A stretch of 64,000 nucleotides of DNA from Limonium bicolor (lineage: Eukaryota; Streptophyta; Magnoliopsida; Caryophyllales; Plumbaginaceae): NCBI GenBank assembly GCA_023374045.1, contig CM041778.1, positions 97,714,839 to 97,778,838 on the forward strand, given 5' to 3'. Of the stretch, positions 22,100 to 30,898 are shown piece by piece. The position numbers and the translations under genes are program-made. Positions within the stretch are counted from its first letter, which is position 1; each line of letters starts with the position of its first letter. The notes below the pieces were generated by a model. It worked only from the letters and a program-made list of their open reading frames with translations. It searched no databases and was not told the origin of the DNA.

Positions 22100-25009
22100 T
22101 GAATCCAAGGTCCGACAGTGTTTGGATCTCTATAAACGAACAACTGCGATAGACAAGGGGGAGTGGGGAGTCATCAACCATGCAGAACCTTATGAAATGA
22201 CCCTGGGGGCAAATTCCTATGTGGATCTCTCCTCTTGGGCTATCACGATCGGTAAATTATCGAGCGGAAGGTATGTGGCACTTGCCGCACCCCCATAGAT
22301 AGTAGAGTAGAAAACTACTATCGAAGTGTACTTTGTCGCGATCGCCAACCCCATTTCCGTGTGCATCCATTTCTGTGAAGGTGCTGGCTCTCCTGAATTC
22401 CAATGAAGCGCTCTTAACATGCCGTTGTACGGTCCTTCGTTAAAAAATGGCCTTGTATAGTTGATTTGCAGGTGCTTGATTCTTCATGTGATTGTACAAT
22501 GCTACACTGACATCTTTCCACCTTTCTTCGTTTGAATATAGGTAGTCAGCAATGACCCTGAAACCACAATTCTCATCTCCACGAACATCAATATACCCAG
22601 TCATATATTGATATAGGTTGGGGTTGAAATTCTGGTAGTATGGGAAGTTGTCTAGGGCAGGAATCGACTCGGATTTGATGGTCTTCTATTACGTGATCTT
22701 CTATTTGATGGCGCTCCTTCTAACTGGCATGCCCTTGGTCGGTTACGCTCCCAAGACGAAGTTCCCGTCGGTTTGGTCTTGAGGGCCCGGTAGGTCTGCC
22801 AATCCCAACCTGTTCCAATGGCTCTCTAATTGGCACACCATATCTGGGTGAAGGAAGTTTTGGATTTGACTGTAAAATTTGCCATCAGAGTAGGATCATC
22901 TGACTGTGCTAACTCAGAAGCTATGTCTCGCCATCCATCTATTCTTCCTCCATGTAGGATACCATATCAATTGTCGATTCATGCTTCTCCCAGCTTAGGG
23001 TATACCAGAAACGATGTATATCCCTCTTCGAGCATAGTATACCACTATCCAGCATGTAGTTTAATTTACAAGCGCAAGGTAATCCATGAGAGGTTACCTT
23101 ATCACATCCACAGATTGAGCTGTCCATTTGCACATAATTCGCCCTTCCAAGTTCCTTGACTAGCTCATCTAAGCAAAGGGTACTAATCTTCCCGATCAGG
23201 TCAGCGATTGGAACCCTCATGTGCTCTCTTTTGTGTTTTGCCCTGGCTGCCTCAAAATCCTTTTTTAACTCCCGGATGCTTGTATTCACATGATCGTTAA
23301 TCTTTGGAAAGATTACATCCAAATGTGTCTAGCACTCCTTAATCTCGCCTTTAGAGAAGAATGTGTGCTCTCCCCCCTATCAAATGTTTAAGTAAGTTTT
23401 ATAGATCTATAACATCACTATTTATCTTAAACATTACAAGATTAACAATTTTACCTATTTGTCGTTGTGTTACCGAAGTGCAACACATTCTTGACCCAAG
23501 CCTCCACAAATTTTTCCTTGTATTTCTCCCATACTGATGCAACATACGTAATGAAACGTGGGTAGCTTTGGTATGTATTCTTGAAATGTGCGTACCTCTC
23601 ATTGTAGTCCTGCTCTGTGCTCGAGTAGACAACCGAAGTCCACATTCGGACTGCAAGCCGCCGCCCTTCCTCTATCACCATATAGTCTCGTCTCGGCTTT
23701 CCCCTGAACGTTCCTACTTATGTGCCACCGACATAGTAGATGATGAGATTCAGGAAATACCTCTTCTAAGGCATTCATCAGGGCCAGACATCTGTCGGTG
23801 ATAAATGTAGAGGTTGTAGTCCACCCGAGGAGGTCCCTTAATTGTTGAAGTGCCCACACATACATGTATGTTGATTCTGATACAAGAAGGCAAAGGCAAT
23901 GCTGAAGTTTTTTGCCTATACTCGTCATCCCGATGAACTGACCAAAGGCATTTTTGCTATGTTTGTTTTATAGGTAGCATCAATGCCTATGACATGCGGG
24001 AACGCATGGAGCAGTAATCTAGATGTAGGGTGTGCAAAGAAGATGGACCCAAGTCGTGTTTGATCCCCTAAATTGTGAAATATAATCATGTTATCTATCA
24101 AATTATATGAAACCTAAATGATTGAAGTTATTTGAGACATACTGAGTTGACTTACTTGGATATTTAGTGTAATCGTAGTAGTAGTTGTTTTTGTCTAGCT
24201 CACTCAGCAGAGTCTGCACCATAGATTGACCATCTCTATTACTAGTTTTGTTTTTTGTATCCGTTTGTATATGTTTTTTCCTTGTTGCTGACGTTTCTGG
24301 GTTGATTGTTGTGAGCTCGGAATAAATTGCACAGGGTGGCACACCGACTCTGGTTCTCTGATCGCTCATAATCTCCCTCCGCCTCAGTCAGACGTTTTCC
24401 CACAAAATGAGCCTCTTCCCACTCAGCGAATCATGGTTAGGCCATCCGTTACCCACTTGCAAGAAACACCGTAGCTTGTGTAATAACCCCTTAATTCGAA
24501 AAGGACAACCACATTTCTTTGAACCAGATGATCTGCGCCGGTTGATGACACCAGGTCGGTGATGTCCTTCGTGGTTTCCAATACCTCTCGCATGTTTATG
24601 TGGAATCTTGGCCCGACCGAGAACTTTGAATTATGGTGTAGATATGGTTGGGGAGGCCAACCACTACTACGCCAAGCTTTCGCTTCTTCTTTACCCCTAA
24701 AGGCCTGTTTTGTTTGAAATAATAACCTGTGTCCACCACTGGAGCTCGATTATACATCTCTTGCATGTAGTCATCCATCTGTGCATTATGATCTGGAACG
24801 CCTTCATCAAATTCATCCCATCTGAATCAGTGGTTGAGTCACTTTCCTGCAAAGGGTCGAGAGAATGTTAGATGAATATTGAAATATGAAATGTTAGTGC
24901 AAATAAGATAAATAACAATTAAACAAAGACAATAAACTAAATACTTGGACTTTGACTGGGCTTGATATTGGAACAGACTCATGAGCGAATCTGAAGTGAG
25001 TTGACTCAT
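22100..25009 (-). pseudogene. MULE transposase, FAR1-type, with C-terminal OTU peptidase domain
   Basis: A multi-exon minus-strand gene. Exon 1 starts at 25009 (MSQLTSDSLMSLFQYQ) and ends at a GT donor near 24945; the next exon begins after CTTTGCAG near 24850. In order: DTGYYFKQNRPLG; a FAR1-like zinc finger KKCGCPFRIKG (about 24500); the DDE core with GIDATYKTN (Asp at 23979-23981), FITDRCLALMNALEEVF and HLLCRWHISRNV; AWVKNVLHFGNTTTNR, an intron, then ESTHSSLKARLRS (third acidic residue); a SWIM-like finger CGCDKVTSHGLPCAC; and an OTU fold with GDENCGFRVIADYL (catalytic Cys, about 22535), WMHTEMGLAIATKY and GHFIRFCM (catalytic His, about 22195). Several one-base losses, e.g. near 23944 and 24825, break the frame. 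The OTU module suggests a deubiquitinase-like activity; that is inference. Confidence 0.85.
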
Positions 25010-25160
25010 GTTTTATAGAGAGAGGTCTTGCCCAGTTTTACAAAATAATTGTAACTTGGAACCGTTCGAGTAGGTAGAAGTTTTGGAAGAGAGTAAGGAG
25101 ATAGAGAGCTTCGAGAATATGGAGAGTGAGTGTGTGAAGATGAAATGGAGGAGGCATCCC

Positions 25161-25170
25161 TTATATAGAG
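25161..25170 (-). promoter_or_regulatory. TATA box for the transposase gene
   Basis: The minus strand reads CTCTATATAAGG, about 155 bases upstream of the ATG at 25009, a normal leader distance. It directly abuts the tandem array. Confidence 0.65.
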
Positions 25171-25210
25171 GTTGGTCATGAACTAGCCACAAGTTACAAG
25201 TTAACAAAAC

Positions 25211-25681
25211 GGTAACCTGGTACGTGTACAGTGACCTGGTACGTGTACCTTTCCTGACAAAAGTAATTACCTATGGTAACTTTGAATTCACTTTGTACTG
25301 CAAACGGTAACCTGGTACGTGTACAGTGACCTGGTACGTGTACCTTCCTGACAAAGGTAATTACCTATGGTAACTTTGAATTCACTTTGTACTGCAAACG
25401 GTAACCTGGTACGTGTACAGTGACCTGGTACGTGTACCTTTCCTGACAAAAGTAATTACCTATGGTAACTTTGAATTCACTTTATACTGCAAACGGTAAC
25501 CCGGTACGTGTACAGTGACCTGGTACGTGTACCTTTCCTGACAAAGGTAATTACCTATGGTAACTTTGAATTCACTTTGTACTGCAAACGGTAACCTGGT
25601 ACGTGTACAGTGACCTGGTACGTGTACCTTTCCTGACAAAAGTAATTACCTATGGTAACTTTGAATTCACTTTGTACTGCG
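25211..25681. repeat. Five-copy 95-bp tandem array between divergent genes
   Basis: Units begin at 25211, 25306, 25400, 25495 and 25590 with GGTAACCTGGTACGTGTACA, each with a second GGTACGTGTACC, then CTATGGTAACTTTGAATTC and TTTGTACTGC. The copies are almost identical; differences are single bases. The unit carries two GTACGTGTAC words and one TTTGTACTGC, which is also a word of the MULE TIR. Position between two TATA boxes suggests a shared regulatory or transposase-binding region. Confidence 0.92.
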
Positions 25682-25762
25682 CATGGTGTGTTTGGTACGC
25701 TTTGATTTCAATAGTCGTTGAACTAGCCGTTGAACTAGCTTGGACATGTCAGTGTTACTCAA

Positions 25763-25773
25763 TATTATAAAAG
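25763..25773 (+). promoter_or_regulatory. TATA box for the divergent ORF
   Basis: TATTATAAAAG lies about 115 bases upstream of the ATG at 25886, with a CT-rich leader between. Together with 25161-25170 it makes a bidirectional promoter around the array. Confidence 0.6.
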
Positions 25774-25885
25774 TGGGTATTAGTGTCCCAACATACTCAT
25801 TCCTTACCCCGTGCTCTCAGAATCTATCTAATTACATCTTGCTTGAACTCTTCACACCTTAATCCCATTTCGCTCCCAAAATCAA

Positions 25886-26395
25886 ATGGAGTTTCCTTTC
25901 TGTTTGCACGTTAATTATGTAGCTACTTTTGGTCATCATGGAGCACAATTTGATAGAAGAATGGGGCACAGACGCGTAGAAGTTACTATGCCATATCCTA
26001 GTAATCTCCGGGATCTACAACGACGAGTAATTCGAGCACTACAGTCCCTCCTCGGTAGAATAAACATAACAACAATGGTGTATTTGGGGTTGGAGGGCGA
26101 CTACGAGTGGACTTTTATTCATGTACGAAATGATACATCAGTTCGCCGGATGATGGAGAATTACATGGAGTATAATGATTTCATAGCTCATATTCCATTA
26201 CTTGTTATTTATGATCCTATTGAGCCCGATAATGATGATTTTCAACACCAAGAACCAATTTATGAGATGAGACGTAATGTAATAGCACGGGGAATAGAGA
26301 GACAAAGGTTAGGAAATAATTATGTTATTGGTTATTGCGTATTTGATCTTGTTAGTTCTCGTGTTGTTTATATTTTCGGGATTTATAATCTTTAG
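25886..26395 (+). CDS. MULE-encoded 169-aa protein, PB1-like (ubiquitin-fold) module, divergent
   Basis: An intact 169-codon frame starting MEFPFCLHVNYVATFGHHG. The arrangement beta strand, VEVTMPYPSNLRDLQRRVIRAL helix, TTMVYLG strand, YEWTFIHVRNDTSVRRMMENYME and IPLLVIYD resembles the PB1/ubiquitin-like N-terminal module usually fused in front of plant MULE transposases. Here it stands alone on the opposite strand from the transposase, behind its own TATA box and the tandem array. Acidic residues IEPDNDDFQHQEP and a basic helix follow, ending with a hydrophobic tail. It may help target or assemble the transposase; this is inferred. It is the only intact MULE frame of appreciable length. An unrelated captured gene is the alternative. 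Confidence 0.55.
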   Translation: MEFPFCLHVNYVATFGHHGAQFDRRMGHRRVEVTMPYPSNLRDLQRRVIRALQSLLGRINITTMVYLGLEGDYEWTFIHVRNDTSVRRMMENYMEYNDFIAHIPLLVIYDPIEPDNDDFQHQEPIYEMRRNVIARGIERQRLGNNYVIGYCVFDLVSSRVVYIFGIYNL

Positions 26396-26443
26396 TAGAT
26401 GTTTGGACGTGGAATAAACGTGTTGTTATAGTTATTGACTTTT

Positions 26444-26458
26444 AATTATGTGATTCAT
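26444..26458. repeat. 15-bp direct repeat flanking the AGO fragment, left copy
   Basis: AATTATGTGATTCAT here recurs at 26647-26661. The two copies bracket the Argonaute-derived segment, as expected if it entered by a repair or insertion event that duplicated local sequence. Confidence 0.85.
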
Positions 26459-26661
26459 CGTATTATCAATAACAGTACCGGGAGGGACATTATCAGGGCA
26501 TCCACCACAAACTTGGGGTTCCAGCTTTCATTCAGAATTTTGCAAGCCTCAATAATTTGGTCAAGCTTGATGTTTAGAACATGGTTGAACTGAGATTCAC
26601 TCACACCATCCCTAAATATAATAATCTGCTCAGGCTTCCTTTTTTCAATTATGTGATTCAT
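26455..26661 (-). pseudogene. Captured AGO4-clade Argonaute PIWI fragment
   Basis: The minus strand encodes RKPEQIIIFRDGVSESQFNHV, then LDQIIEACKILNESWNPKF and, in a shifted frame, PDNVPPGTVIDN. This is the middle of the PIWI domain of an AGO4/6/9-clade Argonaute, including the RDGVSE motif that holds the second slicer Asp. About 15 codons normally found between PKF and PDNVPPG are missing, and nothing on either side matches Argonaute, so this is a short captured piece rather than a gene. It is bracketed by a 15-bp direct repeat. It lies 60 bp after the stop of the plus-strand ORF, so a transcript of that ORF would carry it as antisense; read-through of the PMD gene would carry it as sense. 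Identity to the host gene cannot be judged here. Confidence 0.88.
26647..26661. repeat. 15-bp direct repeat flanking the AGO fragment, right copy
   Basis: Exact copy of 26444-26458 (AATTATGTGATTCAT). Confidence 0.85.
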
Positions 26662-27022
26662 AGGATTTGGATTCAGGGACTTTTCTTTCTTAGGAATTTC
26701 TACATTTTGATATATTTCATTTCTCGTGGCATATTCAATCTTTGGTACATGTTAGATATTTCATTTCGACACTATCATTCCTCAGAACACTCAACGACCA
26801 ACAAAGAATTTAGACCACCAGATTGGCATTGCAGAAACGATGCATTTCTAGAAAATTTTTGGCATAGTCTCCCCTGTTTTTCTTATCTCCACCGGTTCTA
26901 AGAACCTCCACAAAATCAACCAACAGATCATCAACAAGGTCACCAGCATTGTCAGCAATAATTCCACCATCACCAAGTCCACCAAAAAAAACTACATCCA
27001 AACAAATTGTTCCAAGATGATA
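26662..27022. other. MULE internal sequence of unknown origin
   Basis: No domain recognised. A minus-strand frame at 26810-27001 (with GDKKNRGDYAKNFLEMHRFCNAN) is codon-like and could be another captured fragment, but I cannot place it in a family. Confidence 0.35.
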
Positions 27023-29478
27023 CTAAAGTTTATTACATCCAAATCCAAGATGACAACCACTAGGGTGCACCATGCTGGCGCTGGTAACTATCCCATATGT
27101 ATAAAGAGCTGAACACATCCTCAAGACCATGAGTTGCAGCCCTTTGTTCTTCTTCTGGCATCCCCTGACGATAGTATGACCAGTCCCATGCATTGTTCTC
27201 TTGGTAGTACGGGCGTGCAAGCTCACTTGCCTTAGACAGTAGCTGTAACACTTGGTCAGATAAGTACACATTAAAAATAAAAGTGATATGTAATGAAGTA
27301 CTATGAAATTATGACTTACTAGACAGGGATCTGGACGGAGAACCAGGGTGGTCTGATAACTCTCAGGGTTTAGGATCTTCGGATGTGTGTGCTTTGTGTA
27401 CCAATCTAGGTAGAGTGGGTCACAAGCATGCACCCGCGCATTTGTGCGCGTATACCCTGGACCAGCATTTAGGAGTGTTTTCCCACAAACTATACATGGG
27501 GGGGGGGGGGTATACACAGGTGTAGGGTTGGGTTTTTCCTCTTTTTTCAGACCTTGGGTTGGGTCTAATAGGAGGTTCAGGGATATCCTGAATGTAGCCA
27601 AACTGGCGTAGATAGCGACCAGGCATGTATGGCTCATTCAACCCCAAAACCTGTATGTTACCTCTATACCATGTACCCCCTCCATGCACATTAACATTAT
27701 CCCGACCGTAGGGCAACCAATCAATCTACAATGAACATTAATAGTAAGATGTAACCAACAACGAAAGACAAAAATAATAATGGTTCAATGTGTTAGCAAC
27801 TACAAACACTTACATTTAGAGCAGTCAAAGCATCTAGATGCTCACGATATCCTTGCAGTGAACGATGATCTTGCACTTGAGAGGTAGATCTCACCCATCT
27901 TAGAGCCCAAGGTCTATCATCATTAGCGCGCCAGTCCGGGCTAATCGCTGGTCTTAATGTAGGGAAGTACGCATAAATCCAGCACTGTGCATATAAAACA
28001 CTAGAATGATTAAGCAGTACCAATTATTAATACTCAGTGAGTTATCATATACTAGATGCACATTAGGACACATACCTCAAGTAACGTCATAGAACCACCT
28101 ATCCCACTGGAGCCGGCACGAGATGCTATCCCTAGCTGGCGATATAACCATGCAAGAGTACCAGCTCCCCATGCATATTTACGAAGCTTGGTACCTTTCT
28201 TAATGGGAGCTACTAAACAGAACAGTTGTGGACTCAGACGACCATTTGATTTTCCAGCTAATATGGTGGTACCAATCAGATGATACAACCAACCACATGC
28301 CTGCTTCATTGCCTCTTCATTTTCACAGTGTCGGTGTCATACTCTCAACATCTGCCCCAAATTAAGACAATCAGCCATTACCTCCTTCAACTCAGGGTGG
28401 ATGAATCCTCTATCAATGGACGACCGACGATGGGGATTTGCAGTATCATCCACACATCATGCAGGGTAATCGTCATCTCACCAAACGGCATATGGAATGA
28501 GTTTGTATCAGGCTGCCACCTCTCCACAAAAGCACTGATGAGGGACATATTGTTGTATGGCATCGTAATATCCTGTAGGTGCTCTATACCAGAATACTCA
28601 AGCATCTTCCTTGTTCTTGGTTTGGAAATTTGATCTTTTGGCCAGCAGGTAAGCATCACCCTACGGGATTTGAAACTCAAAACCCCACGATCCTACATAA
28701 TGACCAATATTTAACACTTACAAAACGTAGTATGATATTAAATGATCAAATACAGGAGAAGATAGAGAACATACCTTAGCCGAGGTCCATAAGTCAAGCG
28801 CTACATGACTCCCGAAGCTAGTGATAACACTAGTGAGTAGTGGACCGCCAGGAACTGGCACCTCTGTCAACTTCCAAGAGGTAGGAATGACTGGAACCAT
28901 CGCTAGCGCTGCTTCCTCGTCAGTGTCATCCTCCTTATCCATGACTTCATCATCTTCATTATCCTGCTCCTCATCCACGTCGGGTGAGTCCTCATCATCA
29001 GCACCACGACCATCGTCATCAGCATGTGGCGAACGCTCAGTCATCACATGGTCCTCAACAGCACGGGCAGGTGATGGGCGTGGTGGACGTGATGAACTAC
29101 CACCGCCTGACGGAGCAGTCTGGTGGCTTGATTCCCCCGAGATATTGTAGCTAGAGCTGTGCAGTGATCTGTCAGAAAAAGCACTACTGGATGATGACAA
29201 CACTGGCATGCGTCTCCTCGGTATATTGAACACCGCCGAGTCATCCTCCGCTACCATTGGTGGTGCTGGTACTTGAAACCCGGGTCGTTGGAAGATTGAC
29301 CCGGATGGAAAGATGAATGGCGTGCTGCTTCCATGCAGGGGGCAGGATTACTCGGCCCTTCACCACGAGCATGTGCACAACGACGGTACGAGGCCGTCAT
29401 AGCCTGCTCCGCACCCCGGTCTTTATTCTTCCTCTTCGTGACTACATGTTTGTAAGCTTTTTTCAGACGATCCATCAC
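27023..29478 (-). pseudogene. Plant mobile domain (PMD, MAIN/MAIL-like) gene inside the MULE
   Basis: A spliced minus-strand gene. Exon 1 (29478 to 28775) encodes a basic start MDRLKKAYKHVVTKRKNK, a Ser-rich part, a very acidic run and then GGPLLTSVITSFGSHVALDLWTSAK, ending at GT. Exon 2 starts at 28692 after TATGTAG with DRGVLSFKSRRVML and contains the PMD core FVERWQPDTNSFHMPFGEMTITLHDVWMILQIPIVGRPL. Later blocks are KYAWGAGTLAWLYRQLG..GIGGSMTLLEVC (28250-28070), CWIYAYFPTLRP (27980), GRYLRQFGYIQDIP (27600) and DPLYLDWYTKH (27400). Frame changes occur near 29270, 28380 and at a long G run (27502-27512 region). PMD proteins act in gene silencing and are repeatedly found in transposons. As read the gene is not intact. 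Confidence 0.85.
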
Positions 29479-29523
29479 TGCATACGAATATCACACAGTT
29501 ATATTCCTCATTCATAACAAAAT

Positions 29524-29706
29524 TCAAACATTTATAATCATATCATTCACATATTACAATTCAAAAAAAAATTCAAACATTTATAAATCATTCACAATAT
29601 TAGTTAAAATTCTAAAAAAAAAATTAAAACATTTAAAAATCATTCACAATATTATAATTAAAAAATAAACAAATTAAAACATTTAAAAAATCATTCAAAA
29701 TATTAG
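29524..29706. repeat. AT-rich tandem repeat in MULE
   Basis: About four degenerate copies, period roughly 55 bp, of a phrase like AAACATTTATAAATCATTCA followed by CAATATTA and an A run. It lies in the leader region of the PMD gene. Confidence 0.75.
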
Positions 29707-29727
29707 AATTTTTTTTAAAAAAAAAAC

Positions 29728-30070
29728 TAGGTCGAGTAGCAGCGCTACTCGCCCGTCTCCGAACCGAGGACCACCGCTCCTCTGCTTCCGGCGTCGAGTA
29801 CTGCACTCCTCGCGCGTCTCAGACTCGAGCAGCCCAGGTCCTCGCCTCCGTCGTCGGGCGCCCGCCACAGGGGTCGAGAAGCACCGGTCCTCGCCTCCGT
29901 CGTCGGGCGCCCGCACACAGGGGTCGAGAAGCACCGGTCCTCGCCTCCATCCGATGCGAGCGGCGCTGGTCCTCCATCTTCTCCGACGCGAGCAGCAGGA
30001 GTCCTCGGGTGTCTCGGGTAGAGCGGCAGCGCTGCTGCCCTAGCGCCGCGCGAGTAGAGCACCGGTGCTC
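29728..30070. other. GC-rich island with ~53-bp duplication inside the MULE
   Basis: The composition changes sharply from AT-rich to strongly GC-rich. A unit around GGTCGAGAAGCACCGGTCCT plus CGCCTCCGTCGTCGGGCGCC occurs twice in full (29875-29980) with partial copies on both sides. Minus-strand frames across it are Arg/Gly/Ala-rich and look like translated repeat. It may be a captured GC-rich first exon or a leader of the PMD gene. Confidence 0.6.
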
Positions 30071-30375
30071 CTCGCCTGAACTTTTTTTTTTTTGAAAAAT
30101 TTCGAATCTTGCATGCTAGATCTAGCTCAAATGATGTTGAATTTCAAAAAACTAACACCAAATTCATACTCAGGACACCCAAATCTATAAGTTGCAAAAA
30201 AAAAAATTCGAAAAACTCACCGGAAAAATATTCCGGCGGTGGTCCTGCGGTGGTTGGCGGCGGCGGGTGGCGGCTCCGGTGGCAGCTCCGGCAGTCAGAA
30301 GAGAGGTTCTTAGGAAGAGAGAGAGAGAGGAGAGAGAGTGAGTAAGAGAGAAATGAATAATCCAAGGAAGGTTAG

Positions 30376-30388
30376 GCAATATATAGTA
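30376..30388 (-). promoter_or_regulatory. TATA box upstream of the PMD gene
   Basis: The minus strand reads ACTATATATTGCC, followed downstream by a CT-rich leader (30300-30360 on the plus strand is GA-rich). It would give a long leader through the GC-rich island to the ATG at 29478. Confidence 0.5.
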
Positions 30389-30397
30389 CGAGCGTTT

Positions 30398-30757
30398 TTT
30401 TACCCGAAATTGACGTTTTCAACTGCGATTTCAGTATGACGTTCTGAAAGTTAACAATGTTTGTAATTTAGTCAAACACAACATAAAATGTCTTTAACTT
30501 ACGTGGAGTCACAATTATAACGTTTAAATGCGATAAAACAGGCTTAACGTCTTTTATTACAATTAGAGCGTTTTTCACCTGAAATTGGCGTTTTTAACTA
30601 TGAATTCAGTACGAAATTCTAAATATGTACCAATGTGGAATCACAATTAAAATCATACTGACGCAATTAATACGGGTTTATAATGTTTTGTAACATTCAG
30701 AGTGTTTTTTAATGTTTTATAATGTTTTGTAACATTCAGAGTGTTTTTTACTGTTTA
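30398..30757. repeat. Imperfect tandem duplications near the MULE right end
   Basis: Two related ~150-bp blocks (from about 30398 and 30565) share GCGTTTTT..GAAATTG.CGTTTT and the following GTCACAATTA phrases. A 39-bp unit ATAATGTTTTGTAACATTCA plus GAGTGTTTTTTA is then repeated twice (about 30679-30757). Confidence 0.7.
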
Positions 30758-30774
30758 TGCTCAAACAATTATTT

Positions 30775-30889
30775 AAAAAAAAAACAAAAGTTACAACACG
30801 ACATCATTACATGTGTACAACATCAGTATGAATTAAAAAAAATTTGTACTGCGGTGATTAGTAATTTTGTACTGCGAATAGCAACCCAG
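30775..30889. repeat. MULE right terminal inverted repeat
   Basis: Ends in TACTGCGAATAGCAACCCAG and mirrors 21563-21680. The outermost bases differ slightly (CTGGG against GGGG on the other end). Confidence 0.9.
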
Positions 30890-30898
30890 TTTAATAAT
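30890..30898. repeat. MULE target duplication TTTAATAAT, right copy
   Basis: Exact match to 21554-21562. Confidence 0.9.

Larger units (their letters stand above)
21563..30889. mobile_element. 9.3-kb Mutator-like element (MULE) with OTU, PMD and AGO4-fragment cargo
   Basis: Bounded by inverted ends and a 9-bp duplication. The first ~55 bp of each end (GGGTTGCTATTCGCAGTACA, then ACTAATCACCGC and a second GTACAAA) match closely in inverted orientation, and looser matching extends to about 115 bp. Inside, from left: a minus-strand transposase with OTU domain (22100-25009), a tandem array between two divergent TATA boxes (25161-25773), a plus-strand ORF (25886-26395), an AGO4-clade gene fragment (26455-26661), a minus-strand PMD gene (27023-29478) and its GC-rich leader. 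MULEs with captured host sequence and with peptidase domains are known; this combination is unusual to my knowledge. The element looks recently mobile because the ends and duplication are intact. Confidence 0.93.

Noticed and set aside
25211..25681. 95-bp tandem array as a satellite or CRISPR
   Set aside because: Units are contiguous without unique spacers, only five copies, and they sit between two MULE promoters.
28821..29150. Ser-rich plus-strand ORF
   Set aside because: It is the shadow of the acidic, Asp/Glu-rich exon of the PMD gene on the other strand.
30109..30345. Gly-rich ORFs on both strands upstream of the PMD gene
   Set aside because: Low-complexity GGC and GA repeats in a leader region; no conserved start or domain.
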